The notes under the pieces were generated by a model. The model was given only the letters and a program-made list of their open reading frames with translations, did not search any database and was not told where the DNA came from. This document shows positions 41,568 through 49,753 of a stretch of 64,000 nt of DNA, one piece after another. The position numbers and the translations under genes are program-made. The DNA is from Thiohalophilus sp. (GTDB lineage: Bacteria; Pseudomonadota; Gammaproteobacteria; UBA6429; Thiohalophilaceae). The stretch is from contig NZ_JAXHMV010000013.1 of assembly GCF_034521165.1 (NCBI RefSeq), forward strand, positions 62,001 to 126,000, in the 5' to 3' direction. The stretch's first letter is position 1. Each line of letters opens with the position of its first letter.

Positions 41568-42159
41568 GGCAGTAGGTGCTGTTGAACAGGCTCAGGCCGC
41601 AGATGCCGTCCTGCAGCGGGGCGATGATCAGCAGCATCACCAGCCATAGCGCCACCAGAGCGATCAGCGGGGTCAGGTCCAGCCCGCCCATCGGCGGCAG
41701 CAGGCGGCGGAAGGGCCGCAGCACCGGCTCGGTGAGCTGGTGCAACAGGGCCGCCACCGGGTTATAGGTGCCGGGCGAGATCCAGCTGAGCACCGCCATG
41801 ATGATGATGCCGAAGATAAAGACATTCACCAGCAGCTTGAGCAGTTCGACCACGGCCAGCGCCACGGTGCCGCCGATGTCCAGCGGCGGAAATTCAGGGA
41901 ACAGGCTGATCAGGGTGATCTCGACCAGCTTGAGGATCAGCAGCAACACCACGGCGGCGAAGTCGATGCCGCCGTAACCGGGGATGAAGCGGCGCAGGGG
42001 GCGCAGCGGCGCCGAGGTGGCCTTGACCAGAAACTGGGAGATGGGATTGTAAAAATCGGCCCGCGTCAGCTGCAGCAGCAGGCGCAGCAGCACCACGATG
42101 GCGTACAGCCCGAAAATCGTCTGGATCAGGAAAACCCCGGCGTTACTGACGTAGTTCAT
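41551..42159 (-). CDS. yggT: YggT family membrane protein
   Basis: 202 aa with two YggT repeats, each with a pair of membrane helices: LIQTIFGLYAIVVLLRLLLQ near the N-terminus and a second copy from about residue 95 with VFIFGIIIMAVLSWI. Each repeat contains the conserved NP(I/V)..LL.....P.LRP.RR motif: FYNPISQFLVKATSAPLRPL and its counterpart TYNPVAALLHQLTEPVLRPF. Implicated in osmotic or membrane homeostasis and related to plastid CCB3; the exact role is unknown. Starts 2 bases after the proC stop. Confidence 0.9.
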   Translation of the reverse strand: MNYVSNAGVFLIQTIFGLYAIVVLLRLLLQLTRADFYNPISQFLVKATSAPLRPLRRFIPGYGGIDFAAVVLLLILKLVEITLISLFPEFPPLDIGGTVALAVVELLKLLVNVFIFGIIIMAVLSWISPGTYNPVAALLHQLTEPVLRPFRRLLPPMGGLDLTPLIALVALWLVMLLIIAPLQDGICGLSLFNSTYCRARLL

Positions 42160-42161
42160 GC

Positions 42162-42983
42162 TTATTGTCCCAGTTCATCGGCCAGTTCGCGGGCCCGATC
42201 CCGGGCGGCCTGCAGGGCCTGTTCAAAGATTGCCTCAAGCTCGCGATCCTGCAGAGCCAGAATCGCCTGTTCGGTGGTGCCCCCGGGGGAGGTGACATTG
42301 CGCCGCAATTGGGCCGGATCCTCCTCGATCTCCAGTGCCAGTTTGGCGGCGCCGAAGGCGGTCTGCAGGGTCAACAGCCGGGCCGTCTCCTCGGGCAGGC
42401 CCAGTTTGACCCCGGCTTTTTCCATGGCCTCCATGACCAGGAAAAAATAGGCCGGGCCGCTGCCGGAGACAGCGGTGACCGCATCCATCTGCGCCTCCTC
42501 CTCGACCCAGACTGTCAGGCCGACGGCGCGCAGAATCGACTCGGCCAGATCCTTCTGCTGGCGAGTGACATGCCGGTTGGCAAACAGGCCGGTAGCCCCG
42601 GACTGAACCAGTGCCGGGGTATTGGGCATGGCGCGTACGATGGCCCGCTCGCCACCCAGCCATTGTTCAATCGCGTCGGTGCGAATGCCGGCGGCGATGG
42701 TCAGATAGAGTTTGCCGTCGTCCGGGGCGGACTGCAGTTCGCTGATAACCTGCTTGAGGGCCTGCGGCTTGACCGCCAGCACCACCACCTCGCAGGCATC
42801 GACCACGGCCTGATTATCACCATGCACCGTGATGCCGTAGTCGTCATGCAGCGCCTGACGCCGGCTCTCATCCGGTTCGGAGACATGCAAAGAGGCCGGC
42901 GGCAGACCGCTCTGGCAGAGCCCGCCGATAAGACTGCGCGCCATGTTGCCGCCACCGATAAAACCGATTTTTGCGTTTTTCAT
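42162..42983 (-). CDS. proC: pyrroline-5-carboxylate reductase
   Basis: 273 aa from ATG 42981-42983. An N-terminal NADPH-binding Rossmann fold (AKIGFIGGGNMARSLIGGL) is followed by the C-terminal dimerisation domain with the P5CR signature AVSGSGPAYFFLVMEAM and GGTTEQAI. It makes the last step of proline synthesis. The upstream yggS is separated by a 266-bp region containing a repeat mosaic, unusual for this normally compact operon. Confidence 0.96.
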   Translation of the reverse strand: MKNAKIGFIGGGNMARSLIGGLCQSGLPPASLHVSEPDESRRQALHDDYGITVHGDNQAVVDACEVVVLAVKPQALKQVISELQSAPDDGKLYLTIAAGIRTDAIEQWLGGERAIVRAMPNTPALVQSGATGLFANRHVTRQQKDLAESILRAVGLTVWVEEEAQMDAVTAVSGSGPAYFFLVMEAMEKAGVKLGLPEETARLLTLQTAFGAAKLALEIEEDPAQLRRNVTSPGGTTEQAILALQDRELEAIFEQALQAARDRARELADELGQ

Positions 42984-43079
42984 GGCGTCATACGTTAACC
43001 GCAAGGGCCCGTTTGCTCAAGGTTTTGCTGTTATCGGTTTTGTGCCTTCGCGTTGTGCCGTGCGGACATCAAGATTCCC

Positions 43080-43275
43080 AGGGACGAGGGACGAGGGACG
43101 AGTGACGAGGTGGGATTGTCAGGGCTGACATTTTATCACCCCTCCCTGGCCCTCCCCTTGAAGGGGAGGGGACAGTGTTTGCTAATTGCAAGGATTTGTT
43201 CCCCCTCCCACAGGGAGGGGGCGAGGGGGAGGGGATATAAACAACCTCGTCACTCGTCCCTCGTCCCTCGGCCCT
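43080..43275. repeat. inverted repeat mosaic between yggS and proC
   Basis: The left arm 43080-43110 (agggacgagggacgaggg...gtgacgagg) is the reverse complement of the right arm 43245-43275 (cctcgtcactcgtccctcg...ggccct). The core holds a different palindrome family: cccctccctggccctcccc and ccccctcccacagggaggg tracts around 43138-43235. The right arm contains the yggS stop codon and its last codons. Confidence 0.82.
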
Positions 43276-43963
43276 TATTGGGCGCGCGAGCGCCAAATAT
43301 CGCGGTGCCGATCCGCACCATGGTGCTGCCTTCGGCGATGGCGGCTTCCATGTCGCCGGTCATGCCCATCGACAGGGTATCCAGGGCCAGGCCTTGTCCG
43401 TTGAGCTGGTCGTACAGCTCGCGCAAGCGGCGAAACGGCATCCGTTGCTGTTCAAAATCTTCCGCCGGGGCAGGGATCGTCATCAGCCCGCGCAGCTGCA
43501 GGTGGGGCAGATCGGCGAGGGCCCGGGCCAGTTCGAGGGCCTCGTCGGGGGCAATGCCGGATTTGCTGGCTTCGCCGGAGGTGTTGATCTGCAGGCAGAG
43601 GTTGAGCGGCGGCAGGTGGGCCGGGCGTTGTTCGCCCAGGCGCCGGGCGATCTTGAGCCGGTCCACGCTGTGGACCCAGGCGAAATGCTCGGCGATCTCA
43701 CGGGTCTTGTTGGACTGGATGGGACCGATGTAGTGCCACTCGATGGGCTCGTCGGCCAGGGCGGCGATCTTGGGCAGGGCGTCCTGCAGGTAATTCTCGC
43801 CGAAACAGGTCTGCCCCGCGACCAGCGCGGCGCGCAGATCGTCGATGGGTCGGGTTTTGCTCACCGCCAGCAGCCGGACCGAGCCGGGGGCCCGCCCCGC
43901 CTGCTGTTCGGCTTGTGTGATTCGTGCCCGAACCGTTTCGAGCCGTTGCGCTATGCTGTTCAT
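43250..43963 (-). CDS. yggS: YggS/PLPBP pyridoxal phosphate homeostasis protein
   Basis: 237 aa from ATG 43961-43963. A PLP-binding alanine-racemase-N barrel with LLAVSKTRPIDDLRAAL (the PLP lysine), FGENYLQDALPKI, EWHYIGPIQSNKTREIAEHF and SMGMTGDMEAAIAEGSTMVRIG (about 200-221). It buffers free PLP and affects amino-acid and vitamin B6 balance. The last residues RGTRDE are encoded by a family-A dispersed repeat arm and look like an acquired tail; the family normally ends near IFGARA. Divergent from pilT. Confidence 0.93.
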   Translation of the reverse strand: MNSIAQRLETVRARITQAEQQAGRAPGSVRLLAVSKTRPIDDLRAALVAGQTCFGENYLQDALPKIAALADEPIEWHYIGPIQSNKTREIAEHFAWVHSVDRLKIARRLGEQRPAHLPPLNLCLQINTSGEASKSGIAPDEALELARALADLPHLQLRGLMTIPAPAEDFEQQRMPFRRLRELYDQLNGQGLALDTLSMGMTGDMEAAIAEGSTMVRIGTAIFGARAPNKGRGTRDE

Positions 43964-44118
43964 CTTGCCTCGCGGGCGATGCGGCGGTAGGTTAGTTGCC
44001 TGTACAGAATTCAGGGTATTCAGGATCAAGAATTCGGGCGGACTACCGATAACCGAAATGTCTGCTATCAAAGTTCGACCTGTATCATAACAACGATTTA
44101 TTAAAGAGTGACTGCCTG

Positions 44119-45156
44119 ATGGACATAACCGAACTGCTGGCCTTTGGCGTGAAAAACGGCGCCTCGGATCTTCACCTGTCCGCCGGACTGCCGCCCATGA
44201 TTCGCGTCGACGGGGACGTGCGGCGTATTAATATCCCGGCCATGGAACACAAGACCGTGCACTCGCTGGTGTACGACATCATGAACGACAAGCAGCGCAA
44301 GGATTTCGAGGAATTTCTGGAAACCGACTTTTCCTTTGAAATCCAGGGCCTGGCCCGTTTTCGTGTCAACGCCTTCAACCATAATCGCGGCGCGGCGGCG
44401 GTGTTCAGGACCATCCCCTCCAAGATTATGACTCTGGAGGAACTCAACTGTCCGGCGGTGTTCAAGGAGGTCTCCGATAACGCGCGCGGCATCGTGCTGG
44501 TCACCGGCCCGACCGGTTCCGGTAAATCCACCACCCTGGCAGGGATGGTCGATTACAAGAACGAGAACGACTATGGTCACATTCTGACCATCGAGGATCC
44601 GATCGAATTCGTGCATGAATCCAAAAAATGCCTGGTCAACCAGCGCGAGGTGCATCGCGACACCCTTGGCTTCAGCGAGGCGCTGCGCTCCGCCCTGCGT
44701 GAGGATCCCGACATCATCCTGGTGGGCGAGCTGCGCGATCTGGAAACCATTCGCCTGGCCCTGACCGCTGCCGAAACCGGCCACCTGGTCTTCGGCACCC
44801 TGCATACCAGCTCCGCGGCCAAGACCATCGATCGTATCATCGACGTGTTCCCGGCGGCGGAAAAAGGCATGGTCCGCTCCATGCTCTCCGAGTCGCTGCG
44901 CGCGGTTATCGCCCAGACCCTGTTAAAGAAGATCGGCGGCGGCCGGGTGGCGGCCCACGAGATCATGGTCGGCACCTCTGCCATTCGCAACCTGATTCGC
45001 GAGGACAAGGTGGCGCAGATGTACTCCGCCATCCAGACCGGCCAGCAGTACGGCATGCAGACGCTCGATCAGAACCTGCAGGACCTGGTCCAGCGCGGCG
45101 TAGTCAGCAAGCAGGAAGCGCGCGTCAAGGCGGCCAACAAGGACACTTTCGATTAA
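44119..45156 (+). CDS. pilT: PilT, type IV pilus retraction ATPase
   Basis: 345 aa. An N-terminal PAS-like domain (about 1-100, beginning MDITELLAFGVKNGASDLHL), then the secretion ATPase core with Walker A GPTGSGKSTT, the Asp and His boxes, and Walker B-like ILVGELRD. The C-terminal AIRNLIREDKVAQMYS motif is required for retraction in PilT. It depolymerises pili for twitching motility. Followed by pilU after a palindromic repeat. Confidence 0.97.
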   Translation: MDITELLAFGVKNGASDLHLSAGLPPMIRVDGDVRRINIPAMEHKTVHSLVYDIMNDKQRKDFEEFLETDFSFEIQGLARFRVNAFNHNRGAAAVFRTIPSKIMTLEELNCPAVFKEVSDNARGIVLVTGPTGSGKSTTLAGMVDYKNENDYGHILTIEDPIEFVHESKKCLVNQREVHRDTLGFSEALRSALREDPDIILVGELRDLETIRLALTAAETGHLVFGTLHTSSAAKTIDRIIDVFPAAEKGMVRSMLSESLRAVIAQTLLKKIGGGRVAAHEIMVGTSAIRNLIREDKVAQMYSAIQTGQQYGMQTLDQNLQDLVQRGVVSKQEARVKAANKDTFD

Positions 45157-45175
45157 ACTGGGGAGTATCTGCAAG

Positions 45176-45244
45176 TCATTCCGGCGTCCGCCGGAATCCA
45201 GTAACTCGCTAATGGAGCTGGACCCCGGCTTTTGCCGGGGTGAC
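45176..45244. repeat. double palindromic dispersed repeat between pilT and pilU
   Basis: attccggcg (45178-45186) pairs with cgccggaat (45189-45197), and ccccggc (45223-45229) pairs with gccgggg (45234-45240); the outer gtcatt and ggtgac ends also nearly pair. This is the gtcattccggcg family also present inside the mosaics at 16277-16563 and 19981-20394. Confidence 0.78.
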
Positions 45245-45316
45245 GAAAAGAGACTTTTTCAGGGCTTCCCTGAACATCATCCGGTAGTCCCGGAAGACTG
45301 ACACGAGGTCGGCGTC

Positions 45317-46441
45317 ATGGATTTTGAATCGTTACTGAAACTGATGGTGCACAAAAATGCCTCGGACCTGTTTATCACCGCAGGCGTGGCACCGAGCATG
45401 AAGGTCAATGGCAAGATCATGCCCGTGACCCAGGCGACCCTGACCCCCGGCCAGGCCGAGGAGCTGGTCATGGGGATCATGAGTGAGGCGCAGAAAAAGG
45501 AGTTCAAAGAGCACAATGAGTGCAACTTCGCTATCTCCGCCTCCGGCATCGGCCGCTTTCGTGTCAGCTCTTTTCGCCAGCGCAACCATGCCGGCATGGT
45601 GCTGCGTAAAATCGAAGTCAACATCCCGACTTTCGAGGAACTGAAACTGCCGCCGGTTCTGCGCGATATCGCCATGACCAAGCGCGGCCTGGTTATTTTC
45701 GTCGGCGGGACCGGTTCCGGTAAATCCAGTTCCCTCGCGGCCATGGTCGGTTATCGCAACAAGAACAGCACCGGCCATATCATTACCATCGAGGATCCGA
45801 TCGAGTTTATCCATCACCACCAGGGCTGCATCGTCACTCAACGCGAGGTGGGCCTGGATACCGAAAGTTTTGAAGTCGCCCTGAAAAACACTCTGCGTCA
45901 GGCACCGGATGTCATTCTGATCGGCGAGATCCGTTCGCGCGAGACCATGGAACACGCCATCGCCTTTGCCGAAACCGGCCATCTGTGTCTGGCGACCCTG
46001 CACGCCAACAATGCCAACCAGGCACTGGATCGTATTGTCAACTTCTTCCCCGAGGATCGCTTCAACCAGCTGCACCTGGATCTGTCGCTCAACCTCAAGG
46101 CGATGATCGCCCAGCAATTGATCCCGACACCCGACGGTGACGGACGGGTATTGGCCGCCGAGATCCTGATCAACACGCCGTTGATGTCGGATCATATCCG
46201 CAAGGGCGAAATTTCCAAGATGAAGGAACTGATGACCAAGTCCAACCAGGCCGGCATGCAGACCTTCGACCAGGCGCTCTATTATCTCTACAAGGAAGGC
46301 AGCATCACTTATGAGGATGCGATCAACCACGCCGACTCCGCCAACGAACTGCGCCTGATGATCAAACTGGGCGAAACCAAGGGCGAAGACGTGGATTCCA
46401 TGACCGGGGCGCTGGACGGGATTACCATTCAGGAAACCTGA
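45317..46441 (+). CDS. pilU: PilU, accessory type IV pilus retraction ATPase
   Basis: 374 aa, paralogue of pilT. Walker A is GGTGSGKSSS, followed by EDPIEFIHHHQGCI and Walker B-like ILIGEIRSRE with conserved histidines in the core. The C-terminal motif differs from PilT's (no AIRNLIRE), and the extra C-terminal acidic tail (MIKLGETKGEDVDSM) is PilU-like. It assists PilT in retraction under load. Start ATG 45317 matches the homologous N-terminus (MDFESLLKLMVHKNASDLF). Confidence 0.95.
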   Translation: MDFESLLKLMVHKNASDLFITAGVAPSMKVNGKIMPVTQATLTPGQAEELVMGIMSEAQKKEFKEHNECNFAISASGIGRFRVSSFRQRNHAGMVLRKIEVNIPTFEELKLPPVLRDIAMTKRGLVIFVGGTGSGKSSSLAAMVGYRNKNSTGHIITIEDPIEFIHHHQGCIVTQREVGLDTESFEVALKNTLRQAPDVILIGEIRSRETMEHAIAFAETGHLCLATLHANNANQALDRIVNFFPEDRFNQLHLDLSLNLKAMIAQQLIPTPDGDGRVLAAEILINTPLMSDHIRKGEISKMKELMTKSNQAGMQTFDQALYYLYKEGSITYEDAINHADSANELRLMIKLGETKGEDVDSMTGALDGITIQET

Positions 46442-46849
46442 TACCAGGCCTTTTCCTCCCCCTCTGGAAGAGGGCGTTCCAAATCTACTCCCGGCCATCC
46501 TGGCCCTCTGGCGAGTGCGCACTTGTCTCATAGAACCCCTTCGGGTTTCATTATGTTGTCTCGCAGAACCCTCCGGATTCATTGCGAGTACCCTACGCTT
46601 CCAGCGTCAGGGCAACCCTACCTATCTTCGATAGGTCAGGGCACCCTGTGCGCACCCTTCGGGCTGTTCCTCCTTTCACTGCGATGCTCGGCGTCGTCTC
46701 ACGAAACTTAAAAACACACTAGCCAGCGATAGGGTGCGTCCTACGCACCGACTACTCTGATATCCAGCCACGGCCCCATTGCTTGCCTCGAAAAACCCGG
46801 AATCAGTTGCTAATATTTAAAGAGAATTGAATTTAACAATAAATTTGAT
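46442..46849. other. non-coding stretch between pilU and the IS element
   Basis: No supported gene. It contains short palindromes: acctatc-ttc-gataggt (46620-46636) and ggtgcgt-cct-acgcacc (46733-46749, the common gggtgcgtcctacgcacc dispersed repeat). The rest looks like degenerate sequence with many stops in all frames. Confidence 0.5.
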
Positions 46850-46891
46850 AGACAGAATCCGCCTGAATCCCGAAAAATACAGATTCTGTCT
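46850..46891. repeat. 10-bp inverted repeat at the IS1111 insertion site
   Basis: agacagaatc (46850-46859) and gattctgtct (46882-46891) are perfect inverted copies separated by 22 bases. The right arm ends 8 bases before the IS terminal inverted repeat, so the element appears to have inserted beside a palindrome, as several IS1111-group elements prefer. Confidence 0.7.
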
Positions 46892-46978
46892 AATAATGGT
46901 ATGGACTCCCCCTTCTCCAACGGCATCGCATGTGCCAGATTGGAGATGATAGTCAGCCAATCATAGAGAGGGGGAGTC

Positions 46979-47998
46979 ATGAAAAAGATAGCACGTATTG
47001 GATTGGATCTTGCAAAAAATGTATTCCAGGTTCATGCCGTTACAACAACAGGTGAAGTTATCGTTAGCAAAAGCCTAAAACGTGCCAAGCTATTGGAATT
47101 TTTTGCGCAGTGTGAGCCCTGCCTGGTTGGCATGGAAGCCTGTGGTAGCGCGCATCACTGGGCACGTGAATTGACGGTATTAGGACACGAAGTGCGCCTC
47201 ATGGCGGCACAATTTGTCACGCCCTATCGCAAGAGCGGCAAGAATGATCGTAATGATGCCGAGGCGATCTGCGAAGCGGTATCGCGCCCGACGATGCGAT
47301 TTGTACCAGTGAAAACAGTTGAACAACAGGCCATATTGAGCGTACACCGATCTCGCACTCTATTGATTGGAGAACGGACCGCGTTAATTAACCATCTGCG
47401 TGGCTTGTTAGGTGAATTTGGGATTGTGTTGCCGCAGGGAGCAAAGAAAGTTCGGCAGGAGATGCCTCGGGTGCTCGAAGATGCAGAGAATGGATTGCCG
47501 GATATAGCACGTGAAGTATTTGCAGATAATTATACAAGACTGAGACAGCTCGATCAGAGGATAAATGAGTATGACTGTCGAATTGCACAAATAGCCAAGG
47601 ATAATCACCTGGCACAGCGGATCATGCAAATAGAAGGGGTGGGACCGATTACGGCAACGGCTGTGGTTGCGAGCGTGGGTGAAGCCAAAACCTTTGCGAA
47701 TGGTAGGCAGTTTGCGGCCTGGTTAGGCCTGACTCCACGACAAAAGTCGTCGGGCGGACGGAGCCGTTTAGGACGAATCAGTAAACGGGGTGATACATAT
47801 CTACGTACCCTTATCATCCACGGGAGTCGTTCTGCCATGTTACAGACATCCAAGCGAGATGATGCGAAGAGCCGTTGGGTTGAGTCTTTGAAAGAGCGGC
47901 GGAATCAGAATGTGGCGGCGGTGGCGCTTGCTGCAAAAAATGCACGGATTATGTGGGCGATGTTGTCACGTGATGAACCCTATCGCCGAGCAGCGTAG
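46979..47998 (+). CDS. IS1111-type transposase (DEDD/serine recombinase of the IS110 family)
   Basis: 339 aa, full length. The N-terminal RuvC-like DEDD domain begins RIGLDLAKNVFQVHAVTT (Asp), with LVGMEACGSAHHWAREL (Glu) and KNDRNDAEAICEAVS (Asp pair). The C-terminal Transposase_20 domain carries EGVGPITATAVVASVG, FAAWLGLTPRQKSSGGR and a GDTYLRTLIIHGSRSAM segment with the presumed nucleophilic serine. It performs RNA-guided recombination with a bridge/seekRNA made from the element. No stops or shifts, so it may still be active. Confidence 0.95.
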   Translation: MKKIARIGLDLAKNVFQVHAVTTTGEVIVSKSLKRAKLLEFFAQCEPCLVGMEACGSAHHWARELTVLGHEVRLMAAQFVTPYRKSGKNDRNDAEAICEAVSRPTMRFVPVKTVEQQAILSVHRSRTLLIGERTALINHLRGLLGEFGIVLPQGAKKVRQEMPRVLEDAENGLPDIAREVFADNYTRLRQLDQRINEYDCRIAQIAKDNHLAQRIMQIEGVGPITATAVVASVGEAKTFANGRQFAAWLGLTPRQKSSGGRSRLGRISKRGDTYLRTLIIHGSRSAMLQTSKRDDAKSRWVESLKERRNQNVAAVALAAKNARIMWAMLSRDEPYRRAA

Positions 47999-48240
47999 TT
48001 AAATTAAAATATCACAGGTTTGCGCGGAAAAGAGAGTGATGGTGAACAGGTAAGACCGACGTGAGCAGAACCTGATAACAGTGTTGGCCATCAAAGGCCG
48101 CTCTAATAATGAGGAGCTTGCGTGCGAATTTCCATCAGGGCCATGGCATGACTAAGCCAATGAATAGGCCGGATATATTTGTGCAGTCTTACTCTATGTT
48201 TTTTGTAGGCTCTTTTCTGGCAAAACAGGGGGAGTCCATA
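47999..48240 (+). ncRNA. candidate bridge RNA/seekRNA of the IS1111 element
   Basis: The non-coding right end contains two segments that match the element's own insertion flanks. ataacagtg (48075-48083) is the reverse complement of cactgttat in the right flank (48245-48253), and tctaataatg (48102-48111) is identical to the left flank (46889-46898). They sit on either side of a hairpin ggcc-atcaaa-ggcc (48086-48099), and weak outer pairing is possible: gcag 48065-48068 with ttgc 48118-48121, and cct 48071-48073 with agg 48112-48114. This is the layout of a target-binding loop with left and right guides. A donor-binding loop was not resolved by eye. RNA ends are unknown; the coordinates given cover the whole non-coding right end. 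Confidence 0.55.
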
Positions 48241-48273
48241 TAATCACTGTTATGCCGAAAAGGAAAAACGGCA

Positions 48274-48507
48274 GTGAAGACAACGAAATACTTCCAAGCG
48301 ACCCGGGTCAGACCGGATCGAGAGATAATCAAGGACGAATGGATTCAGCATGTTAGCCAGTACCCTGAAATAGAGCACATACAGGCAGACGGTCGAATAA
48401 GGCGATGGGCTAGAATTGAAGAAATGAAAAACCGGTATCTGCGGGTAATCCTGTTGTCGGATGGAGAAACGGTGCATAACGCATTTTTTGATAGAGGATG
48501 GATATAA
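48274..48507 (+). CDS. small protein of the DUF2283-partner type (putative toxin-like)
   Basis: 77 aa from a GTG start with AGGAAAAA upstream. The sequence RVRPDREIIKDEWIQHV, DGRIRRWARI and a terminal ILLSDGETVHNAFFDRGW resembles small proteins, sometimes assigned to DUF4258-like families, that are repeatedly found directly before DUF2283 genes. It is 3 bases from the DUF2283 gene, so co-translation is likely. A toxin role is an inference from pairing and size; no nuclease motif is proven. Confidence 0.65.
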   Translation: MKTTKYFQATRVRPDREIIKDEWIQHVSQYPEIEHIQADGRIRRWARIEEMKNRYLRVILLSDGETVHNAFFDRGWI

Positions 48508-48510
48508 GCC

Positions 48511-48708
48511 ATGAAAGTCAGCTACTTTGAAGACACTGACACGCTCTACATTGAGTTCCGTGACAGTGGCATAGCGGAGTCTAAAGACCTGGATGAAAAC
48601 ACCATTCTTGACGTGGATGCCAAGGGCAATGTCTGCGCAATCACGTTCGAGCACGCAAGCCAGCGCACTGACGTAAGCCATCTGATTGTTGAAGGTATTG
48701 CGGCATAA
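48511..48708 (+). CDS. DUF2283 family protein (second copy)
   Basis: 65 aa, DUF2283 throughout (MKVSYFEDTDTLYIEF start, HLIVEGIAA end), identical at 56 of 65 positions to the protein at 14109-14306. Here it is the second gene of a two-gene unit with the upstream 77-aa protein, whereas the other copy follows a HicB gene. Likely an antitoxin-like partner; unproven. Confidence 0.82.
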   Translation: MKVSYFEDTDTLYIEFRDSGIAESKDLDENTILDVDAKGNVCAITFEHASQRTDVSHLIVEGIAA

Positions 48709-48825
48709 CCAGCCCATCCAGCCGACGCAAAAAAACGACGCGGGTGATGGGCAGCGTTATGTGTATGAAAAATCAGTAAAATTTCACCAACTTGACTGTA
48801 AATACATTGTAGTTATACTTGTTCA

Positions 48826-49125
48826 ATGGATGGGTTGGAATTTGCATGGGATGAAAGGAAGAATCTCAGCAATCAGGAGAAGCACTCGGTTTCCTTTGGA
48901 GAAGCGCAAACCGTGTTCTATGACGAATTTGCCCGCTTAATCCATGACCCCGAACATTCGGAAGATCAAGATCGGTTTATCCTCCTGGGTTTTAGCAACC
49001 AAATTCGAATGCTTGTCGTTTGCCACTGCTACAGGGAAGAAGAGCAACTCATACGAATTATTTCAGCCCGAAAGGCCACCAAATCCGAGCAAAAAATGTA
49101 TGAAGGTTTTCGCGATGAAAGATAA
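48826..49125 (+). CDS. brnT: BrnT-family ribonuclease toxin
   Basis: 99 aa. BrnT/RelE-like fold with FAWDERKNLSNQEKHSVSF near the start, then DRFILLGFSNQIRMLVVCHCY and a C-terminal IRIISARKATKSEQKMYEG (the conserved Arg-Ile-Ile-Ser-Ala-Arg). BrnT is an mRNA-cleaving toxin of type II TA systems. The antitoxin gene overlaps its 3' end by 11 bases, the standard BrnT-BrnA order. Confidence 0.92.
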   Translation: MDGLEFAWDERKNLSNQEKHSVSFGEAQTVFYDEFARLIHDPEHSEDQDRFILLGFSNQIRMLVVCHCYREEEQLIRIISARKATKSEQKMYEGFRDER

Positions 49126-49330
49126 TTACGATTTTTCGAATTCAGTGCAGAATCCCTATGCAAAACGTTTAAAAAAACAGATCACGATTCGTATTGATGA
49201 AGATACGATTCAGTACTTTAAAAAATTAGCCGAAGAAAAAGGTATTCCTTATCAAAGTCTGATAAATTTCTATCTAAGGGATTGTGCAGAAACGCACTGT
49301 AAACCGAATGTGAAGTGGAATAGCACATAA
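49115..49330 (+). CDS. brnA: BrnA-family antitoxin
   Basis: 71 aa starting at ATG 49115 inside the brnT 3' end; an in-frame ATG at 49100 is less likely, since the family begins MK..YDFS. It has [20 protein letters not shown] and [20 protein letters not shown], a ribbon-helix-helix DNA-binding domain (BrnA/DUF4415). It neutralises BrnT and autoregulates the operon through RHH binding to the upstream promoter. Confidence 0.92.
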   Translation: MKDNYDFSNSVQNPYAKRLKKQITIRIDEDTIQYFKKLAEEKGIPYQSLINFYLRDCAETHCKPNVKWNST

Positions 49331-49351
49331 CAGGGAAATTCACCTGTAAAT

Positions 49352-49401
49352 GGGGTGGTGACAAACGAGAAGCATTTGCATTAGCATTTGTCACCGACCC
49401 C
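49352..49401. repeat. inverted gggg(t)c-ggtgacaaa repeat at the IS66 remnant edge
   Basis: ggggtggtgacaaa (49352-49365) and tttgtcaccgacccc (49387-49401) are near-perfect inverted copies. The element is of the ggggtca/ggggtcg class seen at 10722-10755 and 14064-14093 and marks the junction to the transposase fragment. Confidence 0.65.
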
Positions 49402-49404
49402 ACT

Positions 49405-49692
49405 CCTGGTTACTGCGAGCGCGGCGACCTGCAGATAAGCAATGCCCTGAGCGAGAACGCCATCCGCCCGTTCGCCCTGGGGCGCAAGGCGTGGCTGTTC
49501 GCCGATAACAGAGCGGGTGCCCAGGCCTGCGCCACCTGCTACTCGCTGATCGAGACGGCCAAGGCCAACGGTCTTGAACCGGCAGCCTACATCGACTACG
49601 TGTTGGCGCGCCTCGCCGAGGCCGATACGGTCGATAAGCTCGAAGCGTTGCTGCCGTGGAATGCTACGCTTAAGGCAAGTGCGTCGATTTAA
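49405..49692 (+). pseudogene. IS66-family transposase remnant (C-terminus only)
   Basis: In one open frame ending at TAA 49690-49692: [60 protein letters not shown] and LEALLPWN. These are the DDE-proximal and IS66_C segments of the IS66 transposase. Everything upstream of about 49405 (most of the catalytic domain and the accessory genes tnpA/tnpB) is missing and the left junction is the inverted repeat just before it. A relic of an earlier insertion next to the kai operon. Confidence 0.88.
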
Positions 49693-49753
49693 CGGCACTT
49701 ACGTCGAAAACATTCTACATATACACTGCAACTAAGTATTCCGTCCCACAGAG

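Larger units (their letters stand above)
46900..48240 (+). mobile_element. IS1111-group insertion sequence (IS110 family), apparently complete
   Basis: A single DEDD transposase gene is framed by a perfect 14-bp inverted repeat: tatggactccccct (46900-46913) and its reverse complement (48227-48240). IS110-group elements lack such repeats while the IS1111 subgroup has short subterminal ones, so the true ends probably lie a few bases outside. The left non-coding end is short (about 79 bp) and the right one long (about 240 bp), which in the IS1111 subgroup is where the guide RNA is encoded. The taat tetranucleotide occurs at both outer edges (46894-46897 and 48241-48244) and may include the recombination core. 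Exact ends cannot be fixed without an empty site. Confidence 0.85.

Noticed and set aside
45332..46582. 416-codon open frame antisense to pilU
   Set aside because: Mirror frame of a conserved gene in GC-rich DNA; no family resemblance.
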